Shown here piece after piece: positions 39,134 through 47,425 of a stretch of DNA of 64,000 nucleotides; positions within the stretch are counted from its first letter, which is position 1, and each line of letters begins with the position of its first letter. Below the pieces are notes generated by a model that was not told where the DNA came from, made no database searches, and saw only the letters and a program-made list of their open reading frames with translations. Location of the stretch: contig NZ_BDHH01000013.1 of assembly GCF_001748365.1 (NCBI RefSeq), positions 66,407 to 130,406 of the forward strand, in the 5' to 3' direction. The translations under genes and the position numbers were made by a program. This stretch comes from Fusibacter sp. 3D3. GTDB taxonomy: Bacteria > Bacillota > Clostridia > Peptostreptococcales > Acidaminobacteraceae.

Positions 39134-40270
39134 ATGAAAAATAGAAGAACAACAAAAGCACAGTACATCGAAATATCGGGGTCATCGTATGAAATCGGTG
39201 CACAAATGGGTAAGTTATTACCTCAAAACGCGGGGATCATAGCGCCGTCAGAATCCATGCCAAAAGTCATTTTGGACGAAGCACTTGCGTTATATGATGC
39301 GTATTGTCCAGGCCTTACAGATGAACTCAAGGGCTACGCAGATGCCACAGGTGCAACACTGGGTCAGCTTATCTTTTGCGCTATGACATATCTGAGACCG
39401 AGCTGTAGCGAAATGGTTTTCTTACCAGATCTAACAGCAGAGGCACATGTACTTTTAGCACGCAGCTATGAATTTGCACCACAATTTGAAGACTTTAGAG
39501 TTATTAAGCTCTCGCCAACAGGGAAGTATGCGCATATTGGCGGTTCAATTGCCGATTTTGGTCGAAGTGAAGGCTTAAATGAACATGGCCTTGGCGTATG
39601 TATGACATCCTGTGGGTTTCCCGTAAGCAATCAAAAAGAAATGCGCTCCCCAGCATTTAAAGGGCTCCAGTTTTGGGCAGTGATCAAAGCACTTCTTGAA
39701 AACTGCAAAGATGTAGAAGAAGCACTTAACTTTGTTCAGAAGATGCCCATTGCCTATAATATCAATCTTTTAATGGCAGACGTATCGGGGAGGGCAGTTC
39801 TCTATGAAACTTTGGATGGTACCTCTGCTTATGTAGAAATTCATCAAGCAGATCACTCTAATCCCAATTATCTTCACGCCACCAACCATCCTGTCTTAGA
39901 ACCCATGCGTTCCAAGGAACCTTTTGCCATGAATAATTCAGTTGTACGATATCAGACAATTGATGCATTTATCAATCAAAACGATAAACACAGCGCCGAT
40001 CAGATTAAGTCGTTCTTACTAACGGACTATCCACAGGGACTTAACTGCCGTGGATTTGATGAGTTCTTTGGAACGATAAAGAGTGTCGTCATGGACCTAA
40101 ATGAGCTCAGTTTTGAAATATGCTGGGCAGGACAAGCACTCAACGGCTGGCAAAAGTATGCGCTTAAAGGTTCTAATAAGGAAGAGACCGCTCCCCCGAT
40201 CACTTATGAAATTGAATACGACAACGCACCCTCTGCCAGTGGCTTTTTCGATCGCGTGCCCCTCAAATAA
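39134..40270 (+). CDS. C45-family (acyl-CoA:6-APA acyltransferase-like) Ntn hydrolase
   Basis: 378 aa. It has the C45/linear-amide hydrolase pattern: a propeptide region, then S90-C91-S in front of a strand ending VLLARSYEF, and GLNEHGLGVCMTSCGF further on. Family members cut themselves before the cysteine, which becomes the nucleophile (C91 here), and act on amide bonds or transfer acyl groups. No signal peptide. AGAGGAGG sets the ATG at 39134 rather than the upstream frame opening at 39086. It follows the radical SAM gene; a role in processing or acylating the peptide product is possible but not shown. Confidence 0.8.
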   Translation: MKNRRTTKAQYIEISGSSYEIGAQMGKLLPQNAGIIAPSESMPKVILDEALALYDAYCPGLTDELKGYADATGATLGQLIFCAMTYLRPSCSEMVFLPDLTAEAHVLLARSYEFAPQFEDFRVIKLSPTGKYAHIGGSIADFGRSEGLNEHGLGVCMTSCGFPVSNQKEMRSPAFKGLQFWAVIKALLENCKDVEEALNFVQKMPIAYNINLLMADVSGRAVLYETLDGTSAYVEIHQADHSNPNYLHATNHPVLEPMRSKEPFAMNNSVVRYQTIDAFINQNDKHSADQIKSFLLTDYPQGLNCRGFDEFFGTIKSVVMDLNELSFEICWAGQALNGWQKYALKGSNKEETAPPITYEIEYDNAPSASGFFDRVPLK

Positions 40271-40276
40271 TCTAAA

Positions 40277-40379
40277 ATGCGCTTACGGATAATACGCGAT
40301 CCAGAATAGGGTATAGGATGCAGGGTATAAAATATAGGGTTCAGTATTAGGATTCATGCGAAACTGACTTTTGACACTC
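40277..40379 (+). repeat. Copy A of a duplicated non-coding element
   Basis: Blocks ATGCGCTTACGGA, AGGGTTC and GCGAAACTG-n-TTTTGACACTC recur in the same order in the gap at 56806-56874, with an insertion of about 30 bases here. It ends in a consensus -35 box. Confidence 0.55.
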
Positions 40380-40398
40380 TGACGATTTAAGGTATAAT
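40371..40398 (+). promoter_or_regulatory. Consensus sigmaA promoter
   Basis: TTGACA at 40371-40376 and TATAAT at 40393-40398, spacer 16. Transcription would start near 40405, only about ten bases before the hairpin terminator at 40416, and 75 bases before the AraC-type gene. Confidence 0.75.
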
Positions 40399-40415
40399 AA
40401 TTATAGTAAGCATCT

Positions 40416-40451
40416 AAAAAGATTTCTATATTTAACATAGGAATCTTTTTT
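40416..40451 (+). terminator. Intrinsic terminator directly after the promoter
   Basis: AAAAAGATTTCTAT pairs with ATAGGAATCTTTTTT. It may end transcripts of the C45 gene, or cut the transcript from the promoter at 40371 to about 46 bases. Confidence 0.8.
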
Positions 40452-40481
40452 GTGTCTTTCAATTTAATGTGGAGATTAATT

Positions 40482-41321
40482 ATGGAATGGATTCAATCGC
40501 TAAATACAGCCATAGATTATATTGAGGCTCATCTCCTTGATACTTTTTCTGTAAACGATGTCGCTTTAAAAGTACATATTTCAACCTACCATTTTCAAAG
40601 GACTTTCAGCATGCTCACTGGCATTAGCATGGGCGAATACATCCGCAACAGACGGCTTTCATTGGCTGGTCAAGCCCTCACACAAAAGGGCTCTAAAGTA
40701 CTGGACGTGGCGCTTACTTACGGCTATGAAAACGCAGAGAGCTTTTCTAAAGCCTTCGAAAGATTTCATGGCATCAAGCCAAGTCACGCTAAAAAACAAG
40801 GGGCTGTGTTAAAATCCTATAATCGCATGCTGATTAAACTGGCCATAGAAGGTGGGAATATCCTTGAGTATCGTATTGAAAAAAAACCTGCATTCAAAGC
40901 GGTTTTAACCCCACATGTATTTGAATCAGATACCTGCATGCTTGAAATTCCTGAAGTATGGCAGACTTTTATGAGACAATTCAACGCACATGGCGTATGT
41001 GGCGAAATGGGCGTCCGGATATTCGATCAAGAAGCGTCGAATAAATTTACCTATGGTATTGGATGCCATGAAAAATGTGTAAATAACGTTCCCAGTGGCT
41101 TTGCGGTTTATGAGATTCCCGAGTTCACATGGGCTGTTTTCCCTTGCACTGGCCCCATGCCTGAATCGATACAAAAGATGTGGTGTCGTATCTATACTGA
41201 ATGGTTGCCTCAAGCTAGGTACCAGTTTTTTGATGAATACGACATTGAATATTACACCGAAGGGGACATTCATTCAGAAAATTATGAGTCTGAAATTTGG
41301 ATTCCTGTGGTTAAAAAATAG
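40482..41321 (+). CDS. AraC-family regulator with GyrI-like effector domain
   Basis: 279 aa. Two AraC helix-turn-helix motifs at the N-terminus (about 10-105; VNDVALKVHISTYHFQRTF and VLDVALTYGYENAESFSKAF) and a GyrI-like/BacA ligand-binding domain at the C-terminus (about 125-279), the order of Rob/SoxS-like multidrug sensors in Firmicutes. It probably binds small hydrophobic compounds. The ATG at 40482 has TGGAGA upstream; the earlier frame opening overlaps the terminator tail. Confidence 0.9.
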   Translation: MEWIQSLNTAIDYIEAHLLDTFSVNDVALKVHISTYHFQRTFSMLTGISMGEYIRNRRLSLAGQALTQKGSKVLDVALTYGYENAESFSKAFERFHGIKPSHAKKQGAVLKSYNRMLIKLAIEGGNILEYRIEKKPAFKAVLTPHVFESDTCMLEIPEVWQTFMRQFNAHGVCGEMGVRIFDQEASNKFTYGIGCHEKCVNNVPSGFAVYEIPEFTWAVFPCTGPMPESIQKMWCRIYTEWLPQARYQFFDEYDIEYYTEGDIHSENYESEIWIPVVKK

Positions 41322-41355
41322 GTCTAGCGGAGAGTGAAGGTGCGTGGAGGGATTA

Positions 41356-42069
41356 ATGCATAAGAACAAACACAACAATACAATGAAGCGTATCGGTATT
41401 TTAGCGGGTATGGGCCCAAGATCCACAAGTCCATTTTTGGAAATGGTTTTAGATGAATGTCAAATTCAATATGGTGCAAAATACGATATCGATTATCCAC
41501 ATATGATGATCTATTCGTTGCCAACGCCTTTTTATATCGACCGTGAAGTGGATGAGACTGCCCTTAAAAATTATATTAAAACAGGTTTAAATAATCTCGT
41601 TGAGGCTGGTGTTGACATCGTTGCAATACCTTGTAACAGCGCACACAAATATTTTGAAGCAATTACAGAGGGTGTTACCGTGCCCGTCCTTAATATCGTG
41701 GATGAAGCCCTAGACGCCATCCCTGAAAACTCAAAAGTTGCAATACTCTCAACAGAACTCACCTTCAATTCAGGCATTTATCAAAAGGGAATCTCTGCCA
41801 AGATGTGTACTCTAATACACGAGAGCGAATGGCAGCAATCCGTAAATGCCATCATTATGAAAATTAAAGCAAATGAAGACATTAAAGAGATTATAGGGTT
41901 ATGGCATAGGCTAGAGCGCCAATTGCTTGATGCTCAAATTGATTTTGTCATTTTAGCGTGCACAGATTTGAACGTCCTGTTCGATAAAATAGATTTAAAA
42001 ATTAAAATCATTGATACTTCTAAGAAACTCGCTCAAGCCTTAGTGAAAAATTACCTATTATTAGAATGA
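41356..42069 (+). CDS. Aspartate/glutamate racemase family protein
   Basis: 237 aa. It has the two catalytic cysteine sites of the family: IPCNSAH in the first half and LACTDLN in the second, plus the GMGPRST N-terminal loop. It interconverts the enantiomers of aspartate, glutamate or a related amino acid in the cytoplasm. The frame opens with GTG at 41344, but GGAGG at 41346-41350 serves the ATG at 41356. The tail of a second copy of this gene survives at 43981-44049. Confidence 0.88.
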   Translation: MHKNKHNNTMKRIGILAGMGPRSTSPFLEMVLDECQIQYGAKYDIDYPHMMIYSLPTPFYIDREVDETALKNYIKTGLNNLVEAGVDIVAIPCNSAHKYFEAITEGVTVPVLNIVDEALDAIPENSKVAILSTELTFNSGIYQKGISAKMCTLIHESEWQQSVNAIIMKIKANEDIKEIIGLWHRLERQLLDAQIDFVILACTDLNVLFDKIDLKIKIIDTSKKLAQALVKNYLLLE

Positions 42070-42125
42070 TCGAATTCCAAATTTGAAAACCAAAATGAAT
42101 CAACTTTTAGATGGGAGGACTACTG

Positions 42126-42689
42126 ATGGCACTTTCTAAACGCTTCTTTTTATCACTTTTTATTCTGGCAATCCTTTGTATCCCCGTGGCTTGCTCAAAA
42201 AGTATTCCTGAAGAAAATGATATACACGAAACTTATTTGAAAATTAATGACACGATCAAAAGTACTGAATTTATAAATTTCGATTTCTATGACCTGTTAA
42301 CAGAACTCTCACTTGAGCCAGCAGAAGTTTTTATAAACGAGTTTAATGTCAATATTGATCAAGATGGCTACATAAACAGCTTTAACATTTCCTATGCTGT
42401 AATCGATTCGAGTCAAGTTATGACAATGATGTACCGCCGAAAAAATGATTTTTTTAAGATTTTAGAAACTACTTTAGACGCTCAACCTGTCATTATAAAC
42501 GCAAATGTTGAAGTTTTTAAATTTGCTGATCTTAATCTTAAAGATTTAGCTCAACACTATGCCCACTATGATTCATGGGAACTACAATTTAAAAAAATAG
42601 CCCGAGGTGCAGAATTTTTCATTTACGGCTATCCGATTGAAAAAGAAGATGAGCCCTATACTGTAACTGTCGATGATTCACTTTTTTAA
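42126..42689 (+). CDS. Lipoprotein of unknown function
   Basis: 187 aa. Signal peptide with lipobox PVAC (cysteine near residue 23), then an acidic soluble domain with no motif I recognise. GGGAGGA before the ATG at 42126 decides the start over the ATG at 42111, which lies upstream of that site. It follows the racemase gene by 56 bases and precedes a GNAT gene by 15, so it may be co-transcribed with both. Confidence 0.7.
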   Translation: MALSKRFFLSLFILAILCIPVACSKSIPEENDIHETYLKINDTIKSTEFINFDFYDLLTELSLEPAEVFINEFNVNIDQDGYINSFNISYAVIDSSQVMTMMYRRKNDFFKILETTLDAQPVIINANVEVFKFADLNLKDLAQHYAHYDSWELQFKKIARGAEFFIYGYPIEKEDEPYTVTVDDSLF

Positions 42690-42704
42690 CCTGGAGGCAT
42701 TTTT

Positions 42705-43253
42705 ATGATCATTGAAACGAAGCAAATCAATTCTAAATCTATCGAATGGACACTAAGAAGTGCTCAGAAGAGTGACGCGATGGCGCTAGCAAAACTACGT
42801 CTTCAAATTGACAGTGAAACAGAATTTCTAGACCGCGAAGTAGGAGAGGGCGTCTTAACAGAAGCAGATTTTATAAAAATTATTGAAACAGACAGTTTAG
42901 ATGCAGGGCATCTTTTTCTCGTTGCAGAATTTGAAGATGAACTCGTTGGCTTCACAAGATGTGAACGCAAAGTTTTAAACCGTTTTAACCATCAAGCTGA
43001 TTTTGGTATCTGTATTTTAAAAGACTATTGGGGATACGGTATAGGCAGACATCTGATCCATGCAGTGTTGACTTGGGCCGATGAAACGCACATCGAAAAA
43101 GTGGTGCTCTCTGTAGTTGAAGCCAATGAATCCGCTATCAAGCTCTACCAAAGTGTTGGCTTTAAACAAGAAGGCCTTCTCATTAACGATAGAAAACATG
43201 CAGAGGGTCGCTATTATAACACGGTTTTAATGGGGCGTATGAGATCGAATTGA
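42705..43253 (+). CDS. GNAT N-acetyltransferase
   Basis: 182 aa, a single GNAT domain with the FGICILKDYWGYGIGRHLI acetyl-CoA loop and a conserved C-terminal VVEANESAIKLYQSVGF segment. Overall it resembles RimI/PaiA-like and YkkB-like enzymes of unknown substrate. GGAGG lies eight bases upstream of the ATG. The stop is 36 bases before the broken sugar-isomerase gene. Confidence 0.88.
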   Translation: MIIETKQINSKSIEWTLRSAQKSDAMALAKLRLQIDSETEFLDREVGEGVLTEADFIKIIETDSLDAGHLFLVAEFEDELVGFTRCERKVLNRFNHQADFGICILKDYWGYGIGRHLIHAVLTWADETHIEKVVLSVVEANESAIKLYQSVGFKQEGLLINDRKHAEGRYYNTVLMGRMRSN

Positions 43254-43288
43254 TAGGAATGAAGGCGAAAATTTTAGTTGGAGGTCAC

Positions 43289-43971
43289 ATGCGACTATTG
43301 GGAATGCCCACACTGATTGAACTTGATACACTTGAAGACAATGTTAAACTTTGTAAATCTCTCGGCCTTGACTTTGTTGAAATCAATATGAATCAACTTT
43401 TATGGACAATATCGCTTCTTTTTCTAATTTTATAAACGCGCAACTCGAGGGCCAACCTCTTCAACTATCAAAGCGTATACTCAGTCCGCTTCGCTACCTT
43501 CGTAACACTTGCACAATCCTATCGGATTGCATTCAGTGGGCGTTTGGACTCCCACTGAATTAGGAATATGTCCCCCCACTTAGAGAAGTGGGGGGACATC
43601 TCCTCAAGGGTTATATAGAGAATACAGGCATTTATGATGCACCTTTCATTACAACGGCACTGAATAGATTACTTGAGAATAAACACATCAACCTCACTTG
43701 GGACATCGGTCACGATCACTCAAGCGGATTTGCCGATCAAGCCTTTCTTGAGAAAAATATCAAGCGTATTCAACATTTCCATGTTCATGATGCCATTGGC
43801 AAATCAAATCATTTAACGCTTTTTGAAGGTGAGATTGATATAGAATACTTCCTGACTTTATCAAAACAAAATGAGGCCACTGTTGTCTTCGAAACAAAGA
43901 CCATTGAAGCGTTAAAAGAATCAATCTCAAGATTGAAGGTGCGTGGGGAGATTCCCCTATGGCATGCTTGA
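43289..43971 (+). pseudogene. Sugar phosphate isomerase/epimerase (TIM barrel), broken by an insert
   Basis: The N-terminus (MRLLGMPTLIELDTLEDN to LDFVEINMN) has a good GGAGG site at 43279-43284 and is a normal first strand-helix of an AP-endonuclease-2-like barrel. The frame then loses homology near 43396 and stops at 43435. The C-terminal half resumes in a frame open from 43588 with LTWDIGHDHSS (metal ligands) and HFHVHD, ending at 43971. About 110 residues of the middle are missing, replaced by a hairpin-rich insert. The protein would be inactive. Confidence 0.75.
43436..43599. mobile_element. Three-hairpin non-coding insert, possible IS200/IS605-type remnant
   Basis: It contains TGCACAATCC/GGATTGCA (43510-43531), ATTCAGTGGG/CCCACTGAAT (43531-43560) and a perfect 14-base stem ATGTCCCCCCACTT/AAGTGGGGGGACAT with loop AGAG (43568-43599). 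There is no transposase. Strong adjacent hairpins at an insertion in a gene fit the ends of IS200/IS605-type elements or their guide RNA, but direct repeats or cleavage sites cannot be shown. Confidence 0.45.
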
Positions 43972-43980
43972 GTATGCCAT

Positions 43981-44049
43981 AAGGCAGTTATCGATGCTTT
44001 AAAAAAAATAGCTCAAGCCTTAGTAGAAAATGATCTATTATTAAGGTAA
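43981..44049 (+). pseudogene. 3' remnant of a second Asp/Glu racemase gene
   Basis: Twenty-two codons ending IAQALVENDLLLR match the last residues of the intact racemase at 41356 (LAQALVKNYLLLE), and the match continues about 20 bases past the stop. A copy of the racemase upstream sequence (GAAGGTGCGTGG) survives at 43935-43946. Almost all of the gene between them is deleted, and the join contains ATGGCAT/ATGCCAT as an inverted pair. Confidence 0.7.
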
Positions 44050-44131
44050 TCCAGTTCCAAATTTGTTATAATAAATAAGCTAAGTATTGGAAGAAGTCTT
44101 GACAATATAGAAAGGCAGGGTGAACCCGCTT

Positions 44132-45013
44132 ATGACACGGAAAAAATTTTACATACTTTTATCGTTTGAGTTACTCTCGATCATACTTTTAACTGTAATG
44201 AATCATTTAAACCTCAACTCAGCCACTTTTAACGCTTCTGAAATCAAAGTCCTATTGGGAGGCTTTATTTTATTCTCTGGACTCATCCTTATAATATACA
44301 TTGGAAAAACAAGATTTGATCAATACCTCCAAGATTTCAGTCCAGCATATGCTCACTTTTATAAACTTATTATGGCAGAACTTGATGCACATGAAATATC
44401 TGAAGAGACCCAAAAAATTATTGCTCATGACCTCATTTCATTTATAAAAACCCGATCAGAGAACGAGGCTGATTATGCCTATTCCAAATTTTTCAGGCGT
44501 GATGATTACGACTCTACTGAGGATCCAAGTTTTCAAATATTGAGTCATCAAATCATCTCTGAATACAAGAGAAAAGAAAAGCTTATTGGCTTTTTAAAAT
44601 TTATAAGTCTAGTGGCCTTTTGCCCTGTGATCTTCGCCTCTATTTTAAATCGATTTAATTTTGGCCCCTCATTATTCGAAGTTACAGCCAATCTTAAAGG
44701 TTTTATCTATATCCTTTTTGTTGTGTTGGTGCTCCTTCCGCTCGAAAAATGGACTTCCTTTAAAGATCGAAAAGAATTTGCCTTTTTCTTAAACATCATT
44801 TTCGTAATTGCATTCTCTAAAATCAGTTCTTCTTCGTTTTCAAACCTCTTTTTAGAAGGGCTCATGAATAATCAGATAAAACTCATCCCCAATCTATATT
44901 TTTTAATAGGGTATCTGAGCGTCTCTCTATTATCCTATGCAACACAATATGCCATTCGCAGAAATATTATTAGATCACTTTTAGGCGATGGATACTTGGA
45001 AGTAACCATATGA
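44132..45013 (+). CDS. Multi-pass membrane protein of unknown function
   Basis: 293 aa. Two N-terminal hydrophobic helices (about 6-24 and 37-56), a soluble charged middle (about 60-155), and four more helices in the C-terminal half. No motif is recognised. AGGGTG at 44117-44122 fits the ATG at 44132; the GTG at 44120, which is inside that site, is less likely. It stands between the racemase remnant and the accessory region. Confidence 0.65.
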   Translation: MTRKKFYILLSFELLSIILLTVMNHLNLNSATFNASEIKVLLGGFILFSGLILIIYIGKTRFDQYLQDFSPAYAHFYKLIMAELDAHEISEETQKIIAHDLISFIKTRSENEADYAYSKFFRRDDYDSTEDPSFQILSHQIISEYKRKEKLIGFLKFISLVAFCPVIFASILNRFNFGPSLFEVTANLKGFIYILFVVLVLLPLEKWTSFKDRKEFAFFLNIIFVIAFSKISSSSFSNLFLEGLMNNQIKLIPNLYFLIGYLSVSLLSYATQYAIRRNIIRSLLGDGYLEVTI

Positions 45014-45029
45014 TCCGTTTAAATCAAGG

Positions 45030-45161
45030 ATGACACACTGGAACTGGGAAAAGATAACACGCAGCGATAACCATCACGATTTTGATTTGGCGTATGAGAA
45101 TACAGTAAAACAGAGCGAATCCTTTATCTTTAAGAAAATATTTAAAAAAACGTCGTATTAG
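45030..45161 (+). CDS. Candidate small protein, 43 aa
   Basis: MTHWNWEKITRS to FKKIFKKTSY, hydrophilic and basic at the end, in the gap between two genes. It has ordinary codon use, but AAGG lies right against the ATG, so translation is doubtful. No family recognised. Confidence 0.3.
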   Translation: MTHWNWEKITRSDNHHDFDLAYENTVKQSESFIFKKIFKKTSY

Positions 45162-45174
45162 GGGGAAATATATT

Positions 45175-46152
45175 ATGGGGTATAAAGGCACATTGAGATC
45201 ACTAGAGGCTACAATGAGAGCAGCAGAAAGAGATTCCAAACGTAGACAACGAGAGTTTGAAAACAGAGAAAAGCAATTGCAAAAAATGCAAGAACTTGAA
45301 CGCGCTAAATTTGAAGTAGATCAATACGAAAATGATTTAGAAGTTAAGACCTCACTTCACAAAGAAATAACTGGCTATAATTGGAACGACATAGGGCATA
45401 TTGAAAAACCAGTGGAACCTTTGTATTTGAAAAATAGAGAAGAAAAGGCGAGATATGCATTAGATACATATAAGCCTAGATTCATTGATAAGATATTCAA
45501 AAAAGAAGAAAAAAAAATCGAAAAAATGAAAATAGAACTGAAAAATGCTATGCTTTATGACAAAAATGAATATGATGAAAATTATGAAACGTGGCAGAAA
45601 AAGCTTGAAGAATACGAAAATCTACATGCTATTTATCTAAGAATTTCAAGCGGCGATAGAACAGCATTTAAAACTTGGGTTGATTTATCAAGTCCTTTTG
45701 AAGAAATTGAGGCATTAGGAACATCCATAGAAATTGATTACATGAGCGATTCAATTAAAGTGTATATAGATACTTGTCCTATTGATATTATACCACAGGT
45801 ATCCAAGTCGCTGTTAAAGTCAGGAAAGTTGTCCGAAAAAAGTATGTCAGCAAGTAAACGTAACGCACTTTATCAAAATTATGTTGCTAGCGAATCCATT
45901 CGAGTTGCAAGGGAGCTATTTGAAATGATTCCTGTGAATGAAGTTGTGATTAATACAAAAATGAACTTACTCAATAAGTCTACGGGTTACCACGAAAATT
46001 GTATAATATTGTCCGTTTTTTATGTGAGAGAAACACTCAAAAAAATAAATTATGAACTCATTGTGCCTTCAGAGGCACTATCAAATTTTATTCATAATAT
46101 TAATTTTAATAAAACTACAGGATTTGATGCAGTAGATGCTATTGAAAAATAA
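45175..46152 (+). CDS. Coiled-coil protein of unknown function
   Basis: 325 aa. The N-terminal 150 residues are charged and predicted coiled coil (RDSKRRQREFENREKQLQK and many Lys/Glu heptads). The C-terminal half (about 160-325) is a mixed alpha/beta domain with no signature I know. There is no signal peptide. AGGGGG precedes the ATG. It is the first gene of the AT-rich accessory stretch, and a truncated GNAT starts at its stop codon. Confidence 0.6.
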   Translation: MGYKGTLRSLEATMRAAERDSKRRQREFENREKQLQKMQELERAKFEVDQYENDLEVKTSLHKEITGYNWNDIGHIEKPVEPLYLKNREEKARYALDTYKPRFIDKIFKKEEKKIEKMKIELKNAMLYDKNEYDENYETWQKKLEEYENLHAIYLRISSGDRTAFKTWVDLSSPFEEIEALGTSIEIDYMSDSIKVYIDTCPIDIIPQVSKSLLKSGKLSEKSMSASKRNALYQNYVASESIRVARELFEMIPVNEVVINTKMNLLNKSTGYHENCIILSVFYVRETLKKINYELIVPSEALSNFIHNINFNKTTGFDAVDAIEK

Positions 46153-46555
46153 TGCATTTAGAAGAGGGCTTCTATTGTGGCAGAATTGCAGAAAGAGGTG
46201 AACAACGCGAGGGCCAATTTTACATGTACGTAATTCGTGATGAAAATGACGCTTTTATCGGAAGGCTTAATCTGCAAATGATGCATTCCGAGCATTCAAC
46301 AAAAGCTGAATTAGGCTATAGAGTGGATTCCGAAAAACAAGGCAAGGGATATACAAGCCAAGCAATAAAACTTATTTTAAAAGAATTTTTGAGCACTACA
46401 ACGTCAACGAAGTTATTGCAGGCACTTCAAAAGACAATATCCCTTCACAACGCGTACTTGAAAAAAATGGATTCAAGCAAATTGGAGAAGAAAAAAAGGT
46501 GATGAAGGTCAATGGTAAATGGGTTGATGGGTTTTTATATGCCATTCAAGAATAA
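46152..46555 (+). pseudogene. GNAT acetyltransferase (RimJ/RimL-like), truncated and frameshifted
   Basis: The first frame carries FIGRLNLQ and a GYRVDSEKQGKGYTSQAIK acetyl-CoA loop. Homology then switches by one base at the T-run near 46386 to a frame with EHYNVNEVIAGTSKDN, RVLEKNGFKQIG and a stop at 46555. One T seems to be missing. About 30-40 N-terminal residues are also absent, and the ATG overlaps the upstream stop. A sequencing error would explain the shift but not the short N-terminus. Confidence 0.75.
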
Positions 46556-46623
46556 TTAGACAGAAAAAGAGGTGTTTCAAATGATATCCATTTACGATTG
46601 GAATACTCACAGAGGAGGAACCA

Positions 46624-47157
46624 ATGATATTAACAATGGAAAATATGATAAATATTATTCAAATAATTATAACGCTGATTATTGCAATTCCAACTGGTGG
46701 ATTTGCTTTATATCAATGGTATAAAGCAAACAAGGTAAGACGAGCAGAATTTATAAATCAAATAATTGAGAAACTGAGGTTTGATAAGGATTTTGTAGAA
46801 ATTGTTTATCTTATAGAGTACAATCATGACTGGTATAATGGTGGGTTTCATAATGGAGCAGATGGTTTAGAATTTAAAATTGATAAACTTCTATCATACA
46901 TGACTTATATTTGTTATCTAAAAAATCATAGAATTATTAGTAAAAACGAATTTTCAATATTAGAATATGAAATTTATAGAACCTGTGAATCACCAAGTAT
47001 ACAAGCGTACTTATGGAATTTACATCATTTCTCAAATAAAAGATCCCAAAGGTGTACTTTTGATGGATTGATAAAATATGGTAAAAACAAAAAGATTATC
47101 TGTATTGACTTCGATAACAAAAATAGCACTATTTTCCAAAAACATTTAAACTTTTGA
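46624..47157 (+). CDS. Membrane-anchored protein of unknown function
   Basis: 177 aa. One N-terminal hydrophobic segment (about residues 7-28, then a YQWYKANKVRRAEF positive stop), followed by a soluble helical domain with a Tyr-rich centre (DWYNGG, LLSYMTYICYLKNHRIIS). It is reminiscent of DUF4760-like proteins but this is weak. GAGGAGG precedes the ATG. An attC-like palindrome follows at 47222, so it may be the gene of an integron cassette. Confidence 0.6.
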   Translation: MILTMENMINIIQIIITLIIAIPTGGFALYQWYKANKVRRAEFINQIIEKLRFDKDFVEIVYLIEYNHDWYNGGFHNGADGLEFKIDKLLSYMTYICYLKNHRIISKNEFSILEYEIYRTCESPSIQAYLWNLHHFSNKRSQRCTFDGLIKYGKNKKIICIDFDNKNSTIFQKHLNF

Positions 47158-47221
47158 ACAACTATATATTTTATACAATCTTTGGGAAATACCATTTAAA
47201 AAAGGCTATCGTATGTACTAC

Positions 47222-47346
47222 GTATAACTCCGAACTTACGCCATTGCCTATTGTCATGCCTTTTGCGAAAGAGCGTGCAAAAGCCCCGCCAACTTGCCGC
47301 TGTGGCGTCAAGCACGGCAACGTCGTAAGTCCGTCTCTCGTTAGGC
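47222..47346. repeat. attC-like palindrome 1 (125 bp)
   Basis: Starts GTATAAC and ends GTTAGGC, with inner arms TTACGCCATTGCC and GGCAACGTCGTAA pairing at 11 of 13 positions. It is richer in GC than its surroundings. Length and layout fit integron recombination sites such as the Vibrio repeats. The cassette that follows begins TTAGGCAAAA. Confidence 0.55.
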
Positions 47347-47425
47347 AAAACATTTTTCAATGGGTTTTGGATAAGACAATGAGTTCAAAATATAGTATAA
47401 TATTTAATAGAAAGAGGTGAATGGA

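Noticed and set aside
46581-46790. A small open frame overlapping the start of the 46624 gene
   Set aside because: It reads through the ribosome site and first codons of the better supported gene in another frame and has an Asn/Tyr-rich artefact-like composition.
47154-47420. An 88-codon open frame after the 46624 gene
   Set aside because: It lies over the palindromic attC-like sequence, has no ribosome site and gives a low-complexity, Cys/Pro-rich protein in the middle.
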